From Opitutaceae bacterium (GTDB lineage: Bacteria; Verrucomicrobiota; Verrucomicrobiia; Opitutales; Opitutaceae): a stretch of 9,204 nt of DNA. How positions within the stretch are numbered: the first letter of the stretch is position 1; the number at the start of each line of letters is the position of its first letter. Of this stretch, positions 7,315 to 9,204 are shown in pieces. The translations under genes and the position numbers were made by a program. Under the pieces are notes generated by a model. That model was not told the origin of the DNA. It made no database searches and was given only the letters and a program-made list of their open reading frames with translations. The stretch is from NCBI GenBank assembly GCA_031272375.1, contig JAISTY010000022.1, positions 1 to 9,204 on the forward strand, written 5' to 3'.

Positions 7315-8553
7315 ATGCGCTCCGCCCTCGTTCCCGCCCTCCTGCTCCTTTCAACCGTCGCCGCCGCCGGGGACGTCTCCTTCCGCTGGGACAAGCTGCC
7401 GCCGCTGCCGCCCGCGCCGGGCGAAAGCCGGCAGCCCGGCGTCGCGGGGGCGTTCATCGGCGTCCACAACGGCGTCCTGATTGTCGGCGGCGGGGCGAAT
7501 TTCCCCGGCGAACCGCCGTGGCGCGGCGGGGCGAAGGCGTGGCGCGACGAGGTTTTTGTGATGGAGCGGACGGCGGACGGGGTTTTCCGCTGGGCGGGGA
7601 AGGTTTTCAGGCTGCCGCGCGCGATGGGCTACGGCGCGAGTTTCGACACGCCGGAGGGCGTTGTCTGCGCCGGCGGCTGCGACGGGGAGCGCGCCTATTC
7701 CGAGGTCTTCCTGCTGTCGTGGGACGCGGAGGCGCGGGAGTTGCGGCGGACGTCGCTGCCGCCGCTGCCGGAGCCGTTGTGCATGATGGCGGGCGCGCAA
7801 GCCGGCGGCGCGCTTTACCTCGCGGGCGGCTTCCGCTCGGTCGCCAACGCGAAGCCGACGCGGACGTTCTGGGCGCTGGACTGGACGAAACGCGGGACGC
7901 CGGCGTTCCGCTGGGACAAGCTGCCGCCGTGGCCCGGTCCGGAGCGCATCCTGCCGGTGTCCGCCGGTGTTGACGGGAGGATTTTCCTCTTCGGCGGGCG
8001 CGCGCAGGAGGCCGGCGTTCCGACGAAAATCCTGACGGACGCGCAGGTTTTCGACCCGGCGACGCTCTCGTGGAGGACGCTGCGCAACGTGAACGGCTGG
8101 CTGCGCGGGGGCGGCGACGGCTGGGGCGTCATGGGCGGGACGGCGGTGGTTCTCGGCGGCGAGGTGTTTTTCTTCGGCGGCTCGCGGGGGACGTTTTTCA
8201 TGGAGCTGGAGGATCTGGATTTCGAGATCGCGGCGTTGAAGGCGCGGATGGGCGCGGCGGACGCGGGGGAGCGGGCGCGGTTGCAAGGGAGCCTCGACGC
8301 CTGCCTCGCGCGGAAGGTGGAAATCCAGGAGACGCATCCGGGGTTCGCGCGGGAGATCCTCGCCTACGACACGGCGCGGGACACGTGGCGCGTCGCGGGG
8401 TCGCTGCCCTTCGGGAGCGCGGTGACGACGCGGGCGTTTTGGTGGGGCGGCGCGGTTGTCATTCCGAGCGGGGAAATCAGTCCGGGCGTGCGGACGGACC
8501 AGGTCTGGCGCGGGGTTGTTTCCGTTGAAAAAACGGAGGGCGCAGGCGAGTGA
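7315..8553 (+). CDS. Secreted kelch-repeat protein, cyclically permuted mutarotase / N-acetylneuraminate epimerase (NanM-like) family
   Basis: This 412-residue protein probably forms a six-bladed kelch propeller like NanM, which interconverts sialic-acid anomers in the periplasm; the sugar is inferred and not shown. Residues 1-19 (MRSALVPALLLLSTVAAAG) are a Sec signal peptide. Family blocks are GGGANFPGEPPWRGGAKAW (58-76), PRAMGYGAS (101-109), GGCDGERAYSEVFLL (120-134), YLAGGF (168-173), LFGGRA (225-230), VFFFGGSRG (284-292), HPGFAREILAYDT (341-353) and the C-terminal GEISPGVRTDQVW (386-398), which resembles the GEIKPGLRTDAV end of NanM. Residues 297-338 form a charged helical insert, seen in longer mutarotase-family relatives and absent from the shorter E. 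coli NanM (about 368 residues). FRWDKLPP occurs twice (23-30, 198-205), encoded by identical DNA. No Shine-Dalgarno is seen before ATG 7315, but the signal peptide supports it. No sialic-acid lyase, kinase or transporter is visible nearby. Codons are mostly G-ending. Confidence 0.88.
   Translation: MRSALVPALLLLSTVAAAGDVSFRWDKLPPLPPAPGESRQPGVAGAFIGVHNGVLIVGGGANFPGEPPWRGGAKAWRDEVFVMERTADGVFRWAGKVFRLPRAMGYGASFDTPEGVVCAGGCDGERAYSEVFLLSWDAEARELRRTSLPPLPEPLCMMAGAQAGGALYLAGGFRSVANAKPTRTFWALDWTKRGTPAFRWDKLPPWPGPERILPVSAGVDGRIFLFGGRAQEAGVPTKILTDAQVFDPATLSWRTLRNVNGWLRGGGDGWGVMGGTAVVLGGEVFFFGGSRGTFFMELEDLDFEIAALKARMGAADAGERARLQGSLDACLARKVEIQETHPGFAREILAYDTARDTWRVAGSLPFGSAVTTRAFWWGGAVVIPSGEISPGVRTDQVWRGVVSVEKTEGAGE
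7381..7404 (+). repeat. 24-base exact direct repeat inside the kelch gene (second copy 7906-7929)
   Basis: Bases 7381-7404 recur without any change at 7906-7929. Both copies code for FRWDKLPP at the edge of a propeller blade. Synonymous codons are also identical across all eight residues, while the flanking codons differ at once. Blade similarity explains the protein match but not the full DNA identity. Confidence 0.85.
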
Positions 8554-8631
8554 CGGGGTTGATTGGCCCCCCCCACATCTCCCGCAACACTTTCCCTCAC
8601 GTCCGCCCCGGCGGGTCGGCTCGTCGAAAGC

Positions 8632-8713
8632 GGCGACAAGTCGCCGCACTCCAAAACGGGCTTTTGAGCGGCAGTGGAGAGGCGTGTTGGTGGCGACAAG
8701 TCGCCGCACTCCA
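8632..8713. repeat. Two copies of a palindrome-bearing intergenic repeat (REP-like)
   Basis: Bases 8632-8653 and 8692-8713 are identical over 22 positions and start 60 bases apart. Each opens with GGCGAC-AA-GTCGCC (8632-8645 and 8692-8705), a perfect inverted repeat, followed by GCACTCCA. Between them CAAAA (8652-8656) can pair with TTTTG (8662-8666). They lie in the 183-base gap (8554-8736) where the kelch gene and the right-hand gene converge, the classic place for REP-type palindromes, and may stop transcription from both sides. The spurious translation of the minus strand through them reads ECGDLSP twice, a peptide I recall from over-called small ORFs in GC-rich Verrucomicrobiota-like genomes. 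The rest of the gap holds a run of eight C (8567-8574) and no gene. Confidence 0.8.
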
Positions 8714-8736
8714 TATCGGAGCGGCGGCGGCGACGG

Positions 8737-9204
8737 TCATTGAGGGGCGTGGCGGGCGATGAAGGCCTTGTTGCGGAAATGGTCGGGGACGTGGGACTGG
8801 TAGCGGACGTAGGCGTGGGTGCGGATGAGGGCGGCGATGTCGCCGTCGAGGACGAGGCGGAGGGTGTCCGGGGTGAGGCCGCCGAGGGGCGGCGCGTGGG
8901 CGAGGTCGAGGAGGATTTCCTGGCGTTGGCGCGGCAGCTTGTCGAAGTCGGCGGCGTGTTCGGAGGCGAGGCGGGCGGCGAGGGCGGCGCGGGTTTGGAG
9001 GAGGGCGGCGAGGTGCTGGGCGTCGGCCTCGGCGCGGGTGACGCCGGAGGCGTAGGCGGCGTTGTCCCAGAGGAGCTGGCGGTGGGCGATGCGGCGTCCT
9101 TCGGGGGCGCTGTAGGGGTAGTGGCGGTTGTCGGGGCGGAGGCCGTAGTGGTGGGGGTTGGCGGCGTCGCGGAGGTAGGCGAGGAAATCGGGGTTGTCGA
9201 GGGG
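8737..9204 (-). CDS. C-terminal 155 residues of an unidentified protein, possibly lysozyme-like, cut by the right edge
   Basis: The minus strand is open from the window edge to a TGA at 8737-8739, with strongly C-ending codons in this frame, which supports a real gene. I do not recognise it with certainty. The visible part runs through YGLRPDNRHYPYSAPEGRRI, then GVTRAEADAQHLAALL, FDKLPRQRQEILLDLAH, a G-G-L turn, VLDGDIAALIRTH and a terminal RNKAFIARH. The order of a G-[VI]-T-x-x-E-A helix, a D-x-L-x-x-x-R-x-x-x-L-x-[DN] helix and a late R-N-x-x-F resembles T4-type or pesticin-like muramidases (T4 lysozyme has GVITKDEAEKLF and YDSLDAVRRCALINM). If so it would cleave peptidoglycan, and the catalytic Glu would lie beyond the window. 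The visible part has no transmembrane segment. A helical protein of another family remains quite possible. No other phage gene is present beside it. Confidence 0.55.
   Translation of the reverse strand, partial: PLDNPDFLAYLRDAANPHHYGLRPDNRHYPYSAPEGRRIAHRQLLWDNAAYASGVTRAEADAQHLAALLQTRAALAARLASEHAADFDKLPRQRQEILLDLAHAPPLGGLTPDTLRLVLDGDIAALIRTHAYVRYQSHVPDHFRNKAFIARHAPQ

Noticed and set aside
7253..7480. ATG at 7253 as the start of a gene on the plus strand
   Set aside because: Its frame differs from the kelch gene, overlaps its signal peptide, and gives an Arg/Pro-rich product with no recognisable feature.
8521..8537. TCCGTT-GAAAA-AACGGA hairpin as a terminator of the kelch gene
   Set aside because: It lies inside the coding sequence before the stop codon, has only six pairs and no T-tract after it.
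4603..8553. A 1316-codon plus-strand open frame running through the priA antisense into the kelch gene
   Set aside because: Its first 900 codons are the antisense of hemB and priA, both certain genes, and give low-complexity Arg/Ala/Pro-rich protein. Only the last part from ATG 7315 is real, supported by the signal peptide and kelch family match.
7351..8709. A 452-codon minus-strand open frame opposite the kelch gene
   Set aside because: The translation is Arg/Pro-rich and has no domain, while the plus strand encodes a clear kelch protein with signal peptide.
8632..8713. The two 22-base repeats as a CRISPR array
   Set aside because: Only two units, short repeats with a self-complementary core at the very end, a 38-base spacer containing its own hairpin and no cas genes.
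8364..8714. A small minus-strand ORF whose translation contains ECGDLSP twice
   Set aside because: The peptide repeat is simply the palindromic DNA repeat read as protein, and the rest overlaps the kelch gene antisense. It is a known kind of spurious call.

Overview
The window is a very GC-rich (about 70% by eye), densely coding bacterial chromosome segment. The organism is a didermal (Gram-negative) bacterium, because the window carries an LptD outer-membrane LPS transporter. Nothing here fixes the taxon. The LptD style, the Asp-type HemB, a secreted NanM-like kelch protein and intergenic palindromes of the GGCGAC-AA-GTCGCC type together suggest Verrucomicrobiota, perhaps Opitutales-like. 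This is an inference from remembered family resemblance and no search was run.

Left part (1-7164): five genes lie head to tail on the minus strand and read from right to left. They are priA (replication restart helicase), hemB (porphobilinogen synthase), trpF (phosphoribosylanthranilate isomerase), lptD (LPS assembly outer-membrane protein) and a GlcD-type FAD-linked oxidase cut by the left window edge. Gaps are 79, 19, 61 and 60 bases, so one transcript is plausible, driven from the divergent region before priA. The genes share no pathway; this looks like a housekeeping cluster (replication restart, haem, tryptophan, envelope, a flavin dehydrogenase). trpF here is separate from any other trp gene.

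Middle (7165-7314): a 150-base divergent region between priA and the plus-strand kelch gene contains two neighbouring inverted repeats. Neither flanking start has a clear Shine-Dalgarno sequence.

Right part (7315-9204): a secreted six-bladed kelch protein of the cyclically permuted mutarotase / N-acetylneuraminate epimerase type lies on the plus strand. It converges on a minus-strand gene cut by the right edge, whose visible 155 C-terminal residues resemble a phage-type lysozyme fold. The 183 bases between them hold two copies of a 22-base palindrome-bearing repeat, 60 bases apart.

I found no CRISPR array, tRNA, rRNA, insertion sequence, transposase or phage structural gene, and no convincing new multi-gene system. 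The points most worth a second look are the palindromic repeat pair, a 27-base-period duplication inside the oxidase, the cysteine-free LptD, the altered TrpF phosphate-loop motif, the exact 24-base repeat inside the kelch gene, the partial lysozyme-like gene, and abrupt changes in strand G/C asymmetry.
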